This document shows positions 6,700 through 13,308 of a stretch of DNA of 20,813 nucleotides, in pieces (the stretch's first letter is position 1; the number at the start of each line of letters is the position of its first letter). The notes below the pieces were generated by a model, which worked only from the letters and a program-made list of their open reading frames with translations, made no database searches and was not told where the DNA came from. The position numbers and the translations under genes are program-made. Source of the stretch: Candidatus Magasanikbacteria bacterium CG10_big_fil_rev_8_21_14_0_10_36_16 (lineage in GTDB: Bacteria; Patescibacteriota; Patescibacteriia; Magasanikbacterales; UBA922); NCBI GenBank assembly GCA_002773185.1, contig PFBU01000025.1, positions 1-20,813 on the forward strand, in the 5' to 3' direction.

Positions 6700-7551
6700 A
6701 TGGCAGTTAAAAAGTACAAACCAACAACTCCCGGTCGACGCCACTCTAGTGTTCAAGATTTTTCTGATATCACAAAAACTAAACCAGAAAAGTCTTTGAT
6801 TAGTACTATGAACAAAAAAGCTGGTAGAAACAATACTGGAAAGATTACCATACGTCATCGTGGGGGCGGTACTAAACGTTTTTATAGACATATTGATTTT
6901 GCTCGTATTAATTTTGATTCACCTGTTAATGTTGTTGCGATTGAGTATGATCCAAATCGTGGACCTCGTATCGCTCTTGTAGAAGACGCTGACAAAAACA
7001 AATCATACATCTTGGCTGAAAGTAAAATGAAAGTAGGAGATGTTGTGGTATCCTCAAAAAACAAAATTGAAGCTAAACTAGGTAATCGCATGCCTTTGGA
7101 ATTTATCCCATCAGGTCTAAACGTTTACAATGTTGAAATGGAGCCCGGTAAAGGTGGACAAATGGTTCGTGGTGCTGGTAATGCTGCTCAACTCATGGTT
7201 ATTGAAGGTAAATATGCCCAATTGAAATTACCATCTACTGAAGTAAGAATGTTTGCCAAAGAATGTATGGCTACTGTTGGACAATTGAGTAATTCAGATT
7301 ACAAACTTGTACGTTGGGGTAAAGCTGGTAGAATGAGATACAGAGGTATCAAACCTACAGTAAAAGGTAAGAATATGAACCCGGTTGACCATCCTCACGG
7401 TGGTGGTGAAGGTCATAGTCCTATTGGTAACAGAAAAGGTCCTCGTACTAAATGGGGTAAAGCTGCTCTAGGTGTGAAGACTCGTCGTCCAAAACAATCA
7501 AGTGATAAATTTATAGTTTCAAGAAGAAAAAGTAGTAGAAAGAAAAAATAG
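6700..7551 (+). CDS. rplB: 50S ribosomal protein L2
   Basis: Core large-subunit protein needed for subunit joining and peptidyl-transferase activity. At 283 residues it is close to the usual 273-277. Signatures: KYKPTTPGRRHSS at the start, IRHRGGGTKRFYRHIDF (51-67), EYDPNRGPRIALV (82-94) and the functional His segment HPHGGGEGHSPIG (231-243). It ends in a basic SRRKSSRKKK. Its ATG follows rplW by 12 bases. Downstream, a 168-base gap with an inverted repeat separates it from rpsS, unusual for this operon. Confidence 0.98.
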   Translation: MAVKKYKPTTPGRRHSSVQDFSDITKTKPEKSLISTMNKKAGRNNTGKITIRHRGGGTKRFYRHIDFARINFDSPVNVVAIEYDPNRGPRIALVEDADKNKSYILAESKMKVGDVVVSSKNKIEAKLGNRMPLEFIPSGLNVYNVEMEPGKGGQMVRGAGNAAQLMVIEGKYAQLKLPSTEVRMFAKECMATVGQLSNSDYKLVRWGKAGRMRYRGIKPTVKGKNMNPVDHPHGGGEGHSPIGNRKGPRTKWGKAALGVKTRRPKQSSDKFIVSRRKSSRKKK

Positions 7552-7717
7552 AACACAAATCTTAACACTAATCAGCACGAATAATAAATAAAACATTCGT
7601 CTAAAAAGTGTTAGGAAAGTGATATAAAAATAAATTATTAAATTATTAAAAAATTAACCACTTGTTTACAAATTGTTAAAAAAAGATTAGTGTAAATTCG
7701 TGTTAAAATTCGTGTTC
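7551..7717. repeat. Inverted repeat with AACAC/TTCGTGTT units between rplB and rpsS
   Basis: The rplB-rpsS gap is framed by GAACACAAATCTTAACAC (7551-7568) and its near-complement GTGTTAAAATTCGTGTTC (7700-7717), 16 of 18 pairs. The right arm also repeats in tandem: TAAATTCGTGT then TAAAATTCGTGT. The interior is A/T-rich with no ORF, promoter or T-tract I would defend. It could fold into one long hairpin in the mRNA. It resembles the iterated A-ACAC-GATT palindromes common in many bacterial intergenic regions, and may be the scar of a small mobile palindromic element. Confidence 0.6.
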
Positions 7718-7719
7718 CT

Positions 7720-8034
7720 ATGTCTAGAAGTTTAAAAAAAGGACCTAACGTTGATCCAAGATTGCTTGAAAAAATCAAGAAATCTCAAGATGCTGGCGAC
7801 AAAAAGCCTATCAAGACTTGGTCTCGTGCTTGTACAATTACTCCTGAAATGGTTGGTATTAACTTTTTAGTACACAACGGTAAAGATTTTTTGGAAGTGT
7901 TTGTGGATGAAAATAAAGTCGGACATAAGCTTGGTGAATTTTCCCCAACTCGTAAATTTAGAGGACATGGCGGAAAGATGGCCAAAGAACAAAGTAAGCC
8001 GACAACTCCAGTAGCTCCAGTAACAAAAAAATAG
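7720..8034 (+). CDS. rpsS: 30S ribosomal protein S19
   Basis: Small-subunit head protein that contacts the A-site tRNA and bridges to the large subunit. The 104 residues include the canonical MSRSLKKGPNVDPRLL start, KTWSRACTITPEMVG (33-47), the signature HNGKDFLEVFVDENKVGHKLGEF and TRKFRGHGG. A short Pro/Thr tail (SKPTTPVAPVTKK) extends past the core; the family usually ends near residue 92. The ATG is 3 bases after the right arm of the upstream inverted repeat. Confidence 0.97.
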   Translation: MSRSLKKGPNVDPRLLEKIKKSQDAGDKKPIKTWSRACTITPEMVGINFLVHNGKDFLEVFVDENKVGHKLGEFSPTRKFRGHGGKMAKEQSKPTTPVAPVTKK

Positions 8035-8061
8035 TTTTTCTAAAAAAGCATTAACCAATAT

Positions 8062-8544
8062 ATGAAAGTACAAACAAAAGCACAATTAAGATTTTTACGA
8101 ATAACTCCTCAAAAGGTAAGATTGGTGGCTGGTTTGGTTCGTGGTATGGAAGTGAGAAAAGCTTTGGATCAATTACAATTTAGTAGTAAACAAGCAGCTA
8201 TTCCTGTCAAGAAATTGATTGAATCAGCTGTAGCCAATGCTATTCACAATGATCACGTCAAAGAAGATACTTTGAAGATTGAAACTATTTTTGTCAATGA
8301 AGGTTCAGTATTGCGTCGTTGGATGCCAAGAGCTATGGGTAGAGCAACTCCTTTGCGTAAAAAGAGTTCTCATATTACTGTTGTCTTGACGGGTGAAGCT
8401 GATGAAACAAAAAAAGAAGTAAAATCCGCCAAAGGCGGATCCGTCTTTGACGGAAAAGAATCATTATCCGTTAAAGGTTCAACTGATAAAGAAAAAGTTG
8501 TTGAAAAAAATAAAAAAGAAGTTACTAAAAAAACTAAAAAATAA
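8062..8544 (+). CDS. rplV: 50S ribosomal protein L22 with repeat-containing C-terminal tail
   Basis: Assembly protein that lines the exit tunnel. The core is residues 1 to about 112, with RITPQKVRLVAGLVRG (13-28), ESAVANAIHND (54-64) and the tunnel loop RRWMPRAMGRATPLRKKSSH (85-104). The total is 160 residues against a usual 110-115. The extra 48 residues are Lys/Glu-rich and include SAKGGSVFDG (122-131), which is encoded exactly by a 30-base palindrome (8425-8454). A closely similar palindrome and tail occur in the S5 gene of this operon. The tail ends in KKEVTKKTKK. The core is certain; the tail looks acquired. Confidence 0.97.
   Translation: MKVQTKAQLRFLRITPQKVRLVAGLVRGMEVRKALDQLQFSSKQAAIPVKKLIESAVANAIHNDHVKEDTLKIETIFVNEGSVLRRWMPRAMGRATPLRKKSSHITVVLTGEADETKKEVKSAKGGSVFDGKESLSVKGSTDKEKVVEKNKKEVTKKTKK
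8425..8454. repeat. 30-bp palindromic element inside rplV
   Basis: Two adjoining perfect hairpins, TCCGCC-AAA-GGCGGA (8425-8439) and TCCGTC-TTT-GACGGA (8440-8454). The two halves are also near-complements of each other, centred on GGATCC, so a single 15-bp stem is possible too. It is read in frame as SAKGGSVFDG. The counterpart at 13861-13890 in rpsE has the same length, phase and centre. Confidence 0.85.
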
Positions 8545-8565
8545 TTAGATACTAAATCATTAATT

Positions 8566-9255
8566 ATGGGTCACAAAGTACATCCACAAATTCATAGAAC
8601 AGGTATCTTATTTCCTTGGGCTTCACGCTGGGTAGGAAAAAGAAACTATGCGCAGTACCTAGAATATGATATAAATATTAGAGAGTATTTGAAGAAGAAA
8701 TTTAAAGATGCTCAAATTGATTCCGTATTTATTGAACGTGGTCCAAAAAATATGACTATCACTATTTTTGCTGCCAAACCTGGTGTGATTATCGGACGTG
8801 GTGGTCAAGGTCTTGATGATTTACGTAAAGATATTGAAAGAAAATTTTTGAAATTAGCAGTAAAAGTAAAATTGAGTATTCAAGAAGTACGTCAGCCATC
8901 TCTTTCTGCGGAAATTATTTCACAAAACATTGCCAAAGATATAGAAAATCGTGTAGCTTTTAGACGTATCATGAAGCAGACTATTGAAAAAGTTATGTTG
9001 GCTGGAGCAAAAGGTGTTAAGATTACTTTGGCTGGACGTCTCAATGGTGTAGAAATTGCCCGTCGTGAAACTCTTTCCAAAGGCAAAATTCCACTTATCA
9101 CTATTAGAAGTCATGTTGAATATGCTGGTAATACTGCTCGTACTTTGTACGGAGCAATCGGAATCAAAGTTTGGGTTTATAAAGGTGAATCTTTTGAAAT
9201 GATTGATAAATTAGTTGATAAAAAAGAAGATATTAAGAGAAAACCTAAGAAATAA
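8566..9255 (+). CDS. rpsC: 30S ribosomal protein S3
   Basis: Small-subunit protein at the mRNA entry channel, with helicase-like activity together with S4 and S5. The 229 residues begin MGHKVHPQIHRTGI. A KH type 2 RNA-binding domain carries GVIIGRGG (73-80), and the C-terminal domain contains GVKITLAGRLNGVEIARRE and IGIKVWVYKGE. A short Lys-rich tail ends KRKPKK. rplP starts 1 base after its stop, suggesting translational coupling. Confidence 0.98.
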   Translation: MGHKVHPQIHRTGILFPWASRWVGKRNYAQYLEYDINIREYLKKKFKDAQIDSVFIERGPKNMTITIFAAKPGVIIGRGGQGLDDLRKDIERKFLKLAVKVKLSIQEVRQPSLSAEIISQNIAKDIENRVAFRRIMKQTIEKVMLAGAKGVKITLAGRLNGVEIARRETLSKGKIPLITIRSHVEYAGNTARTLYGAIGIKVWVYKGESFEMIDKLVDKKEDIKRKPKK

Positions 9256-9256
9256 T

Positions 9257-9670
9257 ATGTTGTTACCAAAAAAAGTAAAACACAGAAAATGGCACAAGCC
9301 AAGACGTCGTAACAAAGGTGAAGCTACTAGAACTAACACTGTTGCTTTTGGAACTTTCGGTCTTAAATCTACTACTCATGCTTGGGTGACTTCTAGACAA
9401 ATTGAAGCTAGTCGTCGTGTGCTTACTCGTTATGTTCGTCGTGGTGGAAAAATTTGGATTCGTGTTTTTCCAGATAGACCAATGACTAAAAAAGGTAGTG
9501 AAATGCCGATGGGTAAAGGTAAAGGTACTCCTGACCATTATGTAACTACAATTAAACCTGGTACAGTATTATTTGAAATGGCTGGTATTACAGAAGAGCA
9601 AGCTCGTGAAGCAATGACTAGTGCTACTCACAAATTACCAATCAAAGGCATGTTTGTTATTAAACAATAA
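9257..9670 (+). CDS. rplP: 50S ribosomal protein L16
   Basis: Helps position A-site tRNA in the large subunit. I start it at ATG 9257, giving 137 residues beginning MLLPKKVKHRKWHKPRRR, the family's normal start and length. An in-frame upstream start at 9215 would overlap rpsC by 41 bases and add 14 residues absent from L16. Conserved parts are FGTFGLKSTTHAWVTSRQIEA, RRGGKIWIRVFPDRPMTKK and MGKGKGTPDHYV. Only one base separates it from the rpsC stop. Confidence 0.97.
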   Translation: MLLPKKVKHRKWHKPRRRNKGEATRTNTVAFGTFGLKSTTHAWVTSRQIEASRRVLTRYVRRGGKIWIRVFPDRPMTKKGSEMPMGKGKGTPDHYVTTIKPGTVLFEMAGITEEQAREAMTSATHKLPIKGMFVIKQ

Positions 9671-9690
9671 AAAGCAATTTTACGATAAAT

Positions 9691-9912
9691 ATGGATTACA
9701 AAGAATTGAAAATTAAAAGTCTAGGAGCCTTAGAAGAACTATTGGCTGAAAAGAGAGACCTTGTAAGAAGTTTGCGTTTTCAAGCTAGTGAAAATCAGCT
9801 TAAAAAAGTAAGCTCAATCCGTAAAGAAAAGAGAAATGTTTCTCGTATTATGACTGCTATCAAGAATTTGAAAAATCCTGCTAAACAAGGTGATAATAAT
9901 AAAACAGAATAA
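9691..9912 (+). CDS. rpmC: 50S ribosomal protein L29
   Basis: Small two-helix protein beside the exit tunnel, next to L23. The 73 residues show the family pattern: LKIKSLGALEELLAEKRDLV, then LRFQASENQLKKVSSIRKEKRNVSRI with the conserved R..R.R/ RI..T helix, and a short polar tail. It lies 20 bases after rplP and 8 bases before rpsQ, the standard order L16-L29-S17. Confidence 0.95.
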   Translation: MDYKELKIKSLGALEELLAEKRDLVRSLRFQASENQLKKVSSIRKEKRNVSRIMTAIKNLKNPAKQGDNNKTE

Positions 9913-9920
9913 TTAATTTT

Positions 9921-10175
9921 ATGTCCGATACTAAAAAAACACAACATAGAAATTTTGAAGGCGAAGTAGTTAGTGTTGCTGAAAACAAGACTATTCATGT
10001 TATTGTCAAAACTACCAAAATGCATCCAAAATATCGTAAGCAATATGTTGTTAGTAGAAAGTTTGCTGTACATGATGAACATTCTCGTGCAAAATTGGGT
10101 AATTTGGTTACTTTTGTAGAATGTCGTCCTATTAGTAAAACTAAAAAATGGACATTAGTAAACATTATTAAATAA
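9921..10175 (+). CDS. rpsQ: 30S ribosomal protein S17
   Basis: Primary 16S rRNA-binding protein with an OB fold. The 84 residues are of normal length. Visible signatures are RNFEGEVVSVAENKTIHVIVKTTKMHP near the start, then KYRKQYVVSRKFAVHDEHSRAKLGNLVTFVECRPISKTKKWTLV. The segment GDxVxxxECRPxSKTKxW is the family hallmark; here the first part reads LGNLVTFVECRPISKTKKW. Followed by a 119-base gap holding a palindromic repeat before rplN. Confidence 0.97.
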   Translation: MSDTKKTQHRNFEGEVVSVAENKTIHVIVKTTKMHPKYRKQYVVSRKFAVHDEHSRAKLGNLVTFVECRPISKTKKWTLVNIIK

Positions 10176-10194
10176 AACAAATTGAAGTATTAGA

Positions 10195-10260
10195 CATTCG
10201 AATTACGAATACTTGCGAATCTACGAATTCGAAAATTCGGAAGCATTCGTAATTCGAATG
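10195..10260. repeat. ATTCG-type palindromic repeat between rpsQ and rplN
   Basis: A perfect 16-bp inverted repeat, CATTCGAATTACGAAT (10195-10210) with ATTCGTAATTCGAATG (10245-10260), encloses more ATTCG/CGAAT words, including ACGAATTCGA. The whole 66-base unit could extrude as a cruciform or fold as a long mRNA hairpin. No T-run follows. The type differs in sequence from the repeats at 7551 and 8425. It looks like a non-autonomous palindromic element sitting in a gap that is normally a few bases wide. Confidence 0.8.
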
Positions 10261-10294
10261 TAAAGCAATAAAAACACTTTAATATAATTTCAGT

Positions 10295-10666
10295 ATGATT
10301 CAACACAGAAGCATGTTAAAAGTAGCAGATAATAGCGGAGCCAAAAAGCTCATGTGTATTCGTGTACTTGGTGGCTACAAAAAAAGATACGCTAGAATTG
10401 GCGATATCATCACTTGTTCTGTCAAAGAATCAATCCCTCGTGCTCAAGTTAAAAAAAGTGAAGTAGTCCATGCTGTAATCGTTAGACAAAGAAAAGAATT
10501 ACGTAGAACTGATGGTACTTATATTCGTTTTGATGAAAACTCTGCTGTGATAATTGACAAAAATACCAAAGAACCAAAAGGTACGCGTATTTTTGGACCT
10601 GTGGCTCGTGAACTTAGAAACAGAGGTTACAAAAAGATTGTTTCTTTAGCTCCAGAAGTCCTATAA
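10295..10666 (+). CDS. rplN: 50S ribosomal protein L14
   Basis: Subunit-interface protein of the 50S and the binding site of silencing factor RsfS. The 123 residues begin MIQHRSMLKVADNSGAKK, with RVLGGYKKRYARIGDIITCSVKE, VVHAVIVRQRKELRRTDGTYIRFDENSAVII and the end FGPVARELRNRGYKKIVSLAPEVL. Length and motifs are all normal for the family (122-123 residues). rplX follows after 26 bases. Confidence 0.98.
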   Translation: MIQHRSMLKVADNSGAKKLMCIRVLGGYKKRYARIGDIITCSVKESIPRAQVKKSEVVHAVIVRQRKELRRTDGTYIRFDENSAVIIDKNTKEPKGTRIFGPVARELRNRGYKKIVSLAPEVL

Positions 10667-10692
10667 GGATTAAGAAATAAGAATTAAGCAAT

Positions 10693-11013
10693 ATGAAAAT
10701 AAAAACAGGTGACAAAGTAAAGATTTTGAGTGGCAAAGACAGTGAAAAAACTGGCAAGGTTCTTCAAGTACTAAAAAATAAATTAACTGATAAAGTATTT
10801 GTGGTAGTAGAAGGAGCCAATATACTCAAAAAACATTTACGTGCCGGAAGAAAAGGTGAAAAAGGACAGATTATTGAATTACCTGCACCTATTGATATGA
10901 GTAATGTAATGCTTATTGATAGTAATTCCAAAAAACCAACACGTGTTGGCTACAAAATAGAAGGTGAAGAAAAGAAACGTGTGGCCAAAGTGAGTGGGGA
11001 ATTTATTGATTAA
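10693..11013 (+). CDS. rplX: 50S ribosomal protein L24
   Basis: Early assembly initiator that binds the 5' end of 23S rRNA. The KOW motif is at residues 3-30: IKTGDKVKILSGKDSEKTGKV. It continues VVEGANILKKHLRAGRKGEKGQIIELPAPI and the family segment MSNVMLIDSNSKKPTRVGYKIE. The 106 residues fall in the normal range. It lies 26 bases after rplN and 14 before rplE. Confidence 0.96.
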   Translation: MKIKTGDKVKILSGKDSEKTGKVLQVLKNKLTDKVFVVVEGANILKKHLRAGRKGEKGQIIELPAPIDMSNVMLIDSNSKKPTRVGYKIEGEEKKRVAKVSGEFID

Positions 11014-11027
11014 TTTCTATAAAAATT

Positions 11028-11573
11028 ATGAAACCAGAATTGTACAAAATTTATAAAGAAACAGTAGTACCTGCTTTGAAGGTTGAATTAGGTTTGAAAA
11101 ATATCATGATGGTACCTAAGATTGAAAAGGTTGTGTTGAATATTGGTTATGGTCGCAATACCAAAGACAAAGCTTTTATAGAAAGACTAGAAAAAACTTT
11201 GACTTTGATTTCAGGTCAAAAACCTGTTCATAACAAGGCTAAGAAATCTATTTCTAACTTCAAAATTAGAGAAGGTATGGAAATCGGAGCTTCTGTCACT
11301 TTGCGTGGTGCTAAAATGTATGAATTCTTGTATAAATTGGTAAATCTTACTTTTCCTCGTGTGCGTGATTTTAGAGGTTTAGATCCAAAAAGTTTTGATG
11401 GTAAAGGTAACTTTACTATGGGTTTCAAAGAGCAATTAGCTTTTCCTGAAATTTCTGGTGAATCAGCTGATAATATCCATGGTTTACAAATTATTGTAAA
11501 TACTACTGCTGGAAACAATGTAGCTGGTATGGCCTTATTGAGTCATATGGGTTTTCCTTTTAGAAAGAAATAA
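11028..11573 (+). CDS. rplE: 50S ribosomal protein L5
   Basis: Binds 5S rRNA and contacts P-site tRNA and S13 across the subunit bridge. The 181 residues match the family length. Signatures are ELGLKNIMMVPKIEKVVLNIGYG, the segment SGQKPVHNKAKKSISNFKIREGM, FPRVRDFRGLDPKSFDGKGNF and GLQIIVNTTAGNN near the end. rpsN begins 12 bases after its stop. Confidence 0.98.
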   Translation: MKPELYKIYKETVVPALKVELGLKNIMMVPKIEKVVLNIGYGRNTKDKAFIERLEKTLTLISGQKPVHNKAKKSISNFKIREGMEIGASVTLRGAKMYEFLYKLVNLTFPRVRDFRGLDPKSFDGKGNFTMGFKEQLAFPEISGESADNIHGLQIIVNTTAGNNVAGMALLSHMGFPFRKK

Positions 11574-11585
11574 TAAATAATAATT

Positions 11586-11774
11586 ATGGCAACTCAAGCG
11601 CAAAAAGCAAAAACATTTGTACATAAACCAAAATATTCCAGTCGTATTGTGAATAGATGTTGGAAATGTGGTCGTAAACATGGCTACATGCGTAAATTTG
11701 GTCTATGCCGTATTTGTTTTAGAGAATTGGCTAATCAAGGAATGATTCCAGGTGTTAAGAAATCAAGTTGGTAA
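11586..11774 (+). CDS. rpsN: 30S ribosomal protein S14, zinc-binding (type Z)
   Basis: Small-subunit head protein. At 62 residues it is the short, zinc-ribbon form, with CxxC pairs at C25/C28 and C41/C44 (NRCWKCGR, GLCRICFREL). The end GMIPGVKKSSW is typical. The long zinc-free form (about 100 residues) is not seen in this window. Standard order L5-S14-S8 is kept. Confidence 0.97.
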   Translation: MATQAQKAKTFVHKPKYSSRIVNRCWKCGRKHGYMRKFGLCRICFRELANQGMIPGVKKSSW

Positions 11775-11828
11775 TTTTTTAAATAAATAATTTAATTATA
11801 AAATAATAATAAATAATTATATATCACT

Positions 11829-12218
11829 ATGATGACTGATCCAATCGCAGACATGCTAACGCGAATTAGAAACGCTCAGAAGGCTAGAAAGCCTGTTATT
11901 GAGTTACCTTTTGCTAAGGTAAAATTTATGATTGGAAAAATTTTATCAACTAATGGTTATGTGGATGAAGTTACTAAGGTGGAAGGTCCAAAACCTACCC
12001 TTACTATTGTCCTAAAATACCATGGTAAAGTACCAGCTATCACTTCTATAGATCGTGAAAGTAAACCTGGTCATAGGGTATATCGTAAAGCAGAAGAAAT
12101 GCCTAGTGTTTTGAATGGTTTTGGTATGGCTATTGTCTCTACCTCACAAGGTATGATGACTGCCAAAGAAGCTAAAGAAAAAGGTATTGGTGGTGAAGTG
12201 ATTTGTTCTGTTTATTAG
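11829..12218 (+). CDS. rpsH: 30S ribosomal protein S8
   Basis: Central-domain 16S rRNA-binding protein; in E. coli the spc-operon repressor. The 129 residues begin with two Met codons (MMTDPIADMLTRIRNAQ); the second, at 11832, gives the usual MTDPIADML start and may be the real one. The C-terminal signatures ESKPGHRVYRKAEEMPSVLNG and GMAIVSTSQGMMTAKEAKEKGIGGEVICSVY are intact. A 54-base A/T-only gap precedes it. Confidence 0.97.
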   Translation: MMTDPIADMLTRIRNAQKARKPVIELPFAKVKFMIGKILSTNGYVDEVTKVEGPKPTLTIVLKYHGKVPAITSIDRESKPGHRVYRKAEEMPSVLNGFGMAIVSTSQGMMTAKEAKEKGIGGEVICSVY

Positions 12219-12257
12219 TAAGTTTTAAAAAAAAGATTATCAATGTAAAATATTATT

Positions 12258-12803
12258 ATGTCACGTATCGGAAAACAAGTTATTAGTATTCCAGCTGGAG
12301 TTACAGTCAACGTCAATGATGCTCGCGTTGAAGTAAAAGGTCCAAAAGGAACACTAGTAAGACAATTGAATGAAAAAGTAAAAGTAACTATGGCCGATGG
12401 TGCTTTGACTGTGGATGTACAAAATAAAGAAGACAAAGCTGAGAGATCTCTTTGGGGTACTTTTGGTGCTCATTTGAAAAATATGATTGAAGGTGTAACA
12501 ACCGGTTTCAAAAAAGAATTAGAACTGAATGGTGTTGGTTTCAAAGTTGCTATGAAAGGTAAAGATCTGCAATTAGAAGTAGGCTTTTCTCATCCAGTAA
12601 TTTACAAAATGCCAGATTCAGTTGTAGCTAAGGTTGACAAAAATGTTATTACTCTAGAATCATACGACAAAGAAATGCTTGGTAGTACTGCTTCAGAAAT
12701 TAGAGCGATCAAAAAACCAGAACCTTACAAAGGCAAAGGTATTAAATATATTGACGAAATAATCAGACGTAAAGCTGGTAAAACTGCTACTAAAGGTGAA
12801 TAA
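12258..12803 (+). CDS. rplF: 50S ribosomal protein L6
   Basis: Binds 23S rRNA near the GTPase-associated region. The 181 residues form the usual two repeated domains: MSRIGKQVISIPAGVTV and VEVKGPKGTLVRQ in the first, then NGVGFKVAMKGKDLQLEVGFSHPV in the second, ending IRAIKKPEPYKGKGIKYIDEIIRRKAGKT, the family hallmark. Followed by a 107-base gap with an inverted repeat before rplR. Confidence 0.98.
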   Translation: MSRIGKQVISIPAGVTVNVNDARVEVKGPKGTLVRQLNEKVKVTMADGALTVDVQNKEDKAERSLWGTFGAHLKNMIEGVTTGFKKELELNGVGFKVAMKGKDLQLEVGFSHPVIYKMPDSVVAKVDKNVITLESYDKEMLGSTASEIRAIKKPEPYKGKGIKYIDEIIRRKAGKTATKGE

Positions 12804-12808
12804 TAAAC

Positions 12809-12903
12809 ACTGATTACATTGATTTTAAAAGATTACACAGATTATAAATTGTGTAATGTAAAAATTCAGTGCAATCCAAAAAAACAGTATAAATCCGTGT
12901 TAA
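12809..12903. repeat. AACAC-GATT palindromic repeat between rplF and rplR
   Basis: The gap contains a nested inverted repeat. Near-complementary outer arms start AACACTGATTACA at about 12807 and end ATCCGTGTTAA near 12903. Inside is a perfect 8-bp stem ATTACACA (12832-12839) / TGTGTAAT (12850-12857), then a degraded copy TTCAGTGCAATCC. The units are degenerate copies of an A-ACAC-GATT word, related in style to the repeat between rplB and rpsS. No T-tract follows and no ORF lies inside. Confidence 0.6.
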
Positions 12904-12910
12904 TAAAAAT

Positions 12911-13282
12911 ATGAAAAATACAACAGCACAACAAAAAAGATTACGTCGTCATATGAGAAGTCGTTCTCGTATGCAAGGTACAGCTACTATTCCACGTATT
13001 AGTGTCTTTCGTAGTTTGCGTGGTATGCAAGCTCAGATTGTGGATGATGATAATGCCAAAGTATTGACTAGTGTAAATAGTAAAAAAGATTTTGATAAGG
13101 CAGAAGACGTAGGTGAAAGAAAAGGAAAAATTGCCATTGCTTTTGTTTTGGGTAAAAAATTAGCTTCTAAAGCTAAAGAGTTAAACATTTCAACAGTTGT
13201 TTTTGATAGAAGTGGTTACAACTATCATGGGCGTGTGAAAGCTTTGGCCGAAGGTGCTAGAGAAAACGGTCTCAAGTTTTAA
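12911..13282 (+). CDS. rplR: 50S ribosomal protein L18
   Basis: Binds 5S rRNA with L5 and L25 in the central protuberance. The 123 residues contain RLRRHMRSRSRMQGTATIPRISVFRS, AQIVDDDNAKVLTSVNS, GKKLASKAKELNISTVVFDRSGYNYHGRVKALAEGARENGLKF; the last block is the family signature. Start ATG at 12911 follows the palindromic repeat; rpsE begins 26 bases downstream. Confidence 0.97.
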   Translation: MKNTTAQQKRLRRHMRSRSRMQGTATIPRISVFRSLRGMQAQIVDDDNAKVLTSVNSKKDFDKAEDVGERKGKIAIAFVLGKKLASKAKELNISTVVFDRSGYNYHGRVKALAEGARENGLKF

Positions 13283-13308
13283 TTTTGTTAAAAAACTAAA
13301 TTTTGTAT

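Noticed and set aside
9215..9256. Upstream start for L16 at 9215
   Set aside because: It would overlap rpsC and add 14 residues not found in L16; the ATG at 9257 gives the standard N-terminus and length.
10283..10288. TATAAT as a promoter for rplN
   Set aside because: It lies only 6 bases before the ATG and no -35 box is found 16-18 bases upstream; A/T-rich chance match.
13303..13308. TTG start for S5 at 13303
   Set aside because: ATG at 13309 is two codons on and gives a normal MSKPQ start.
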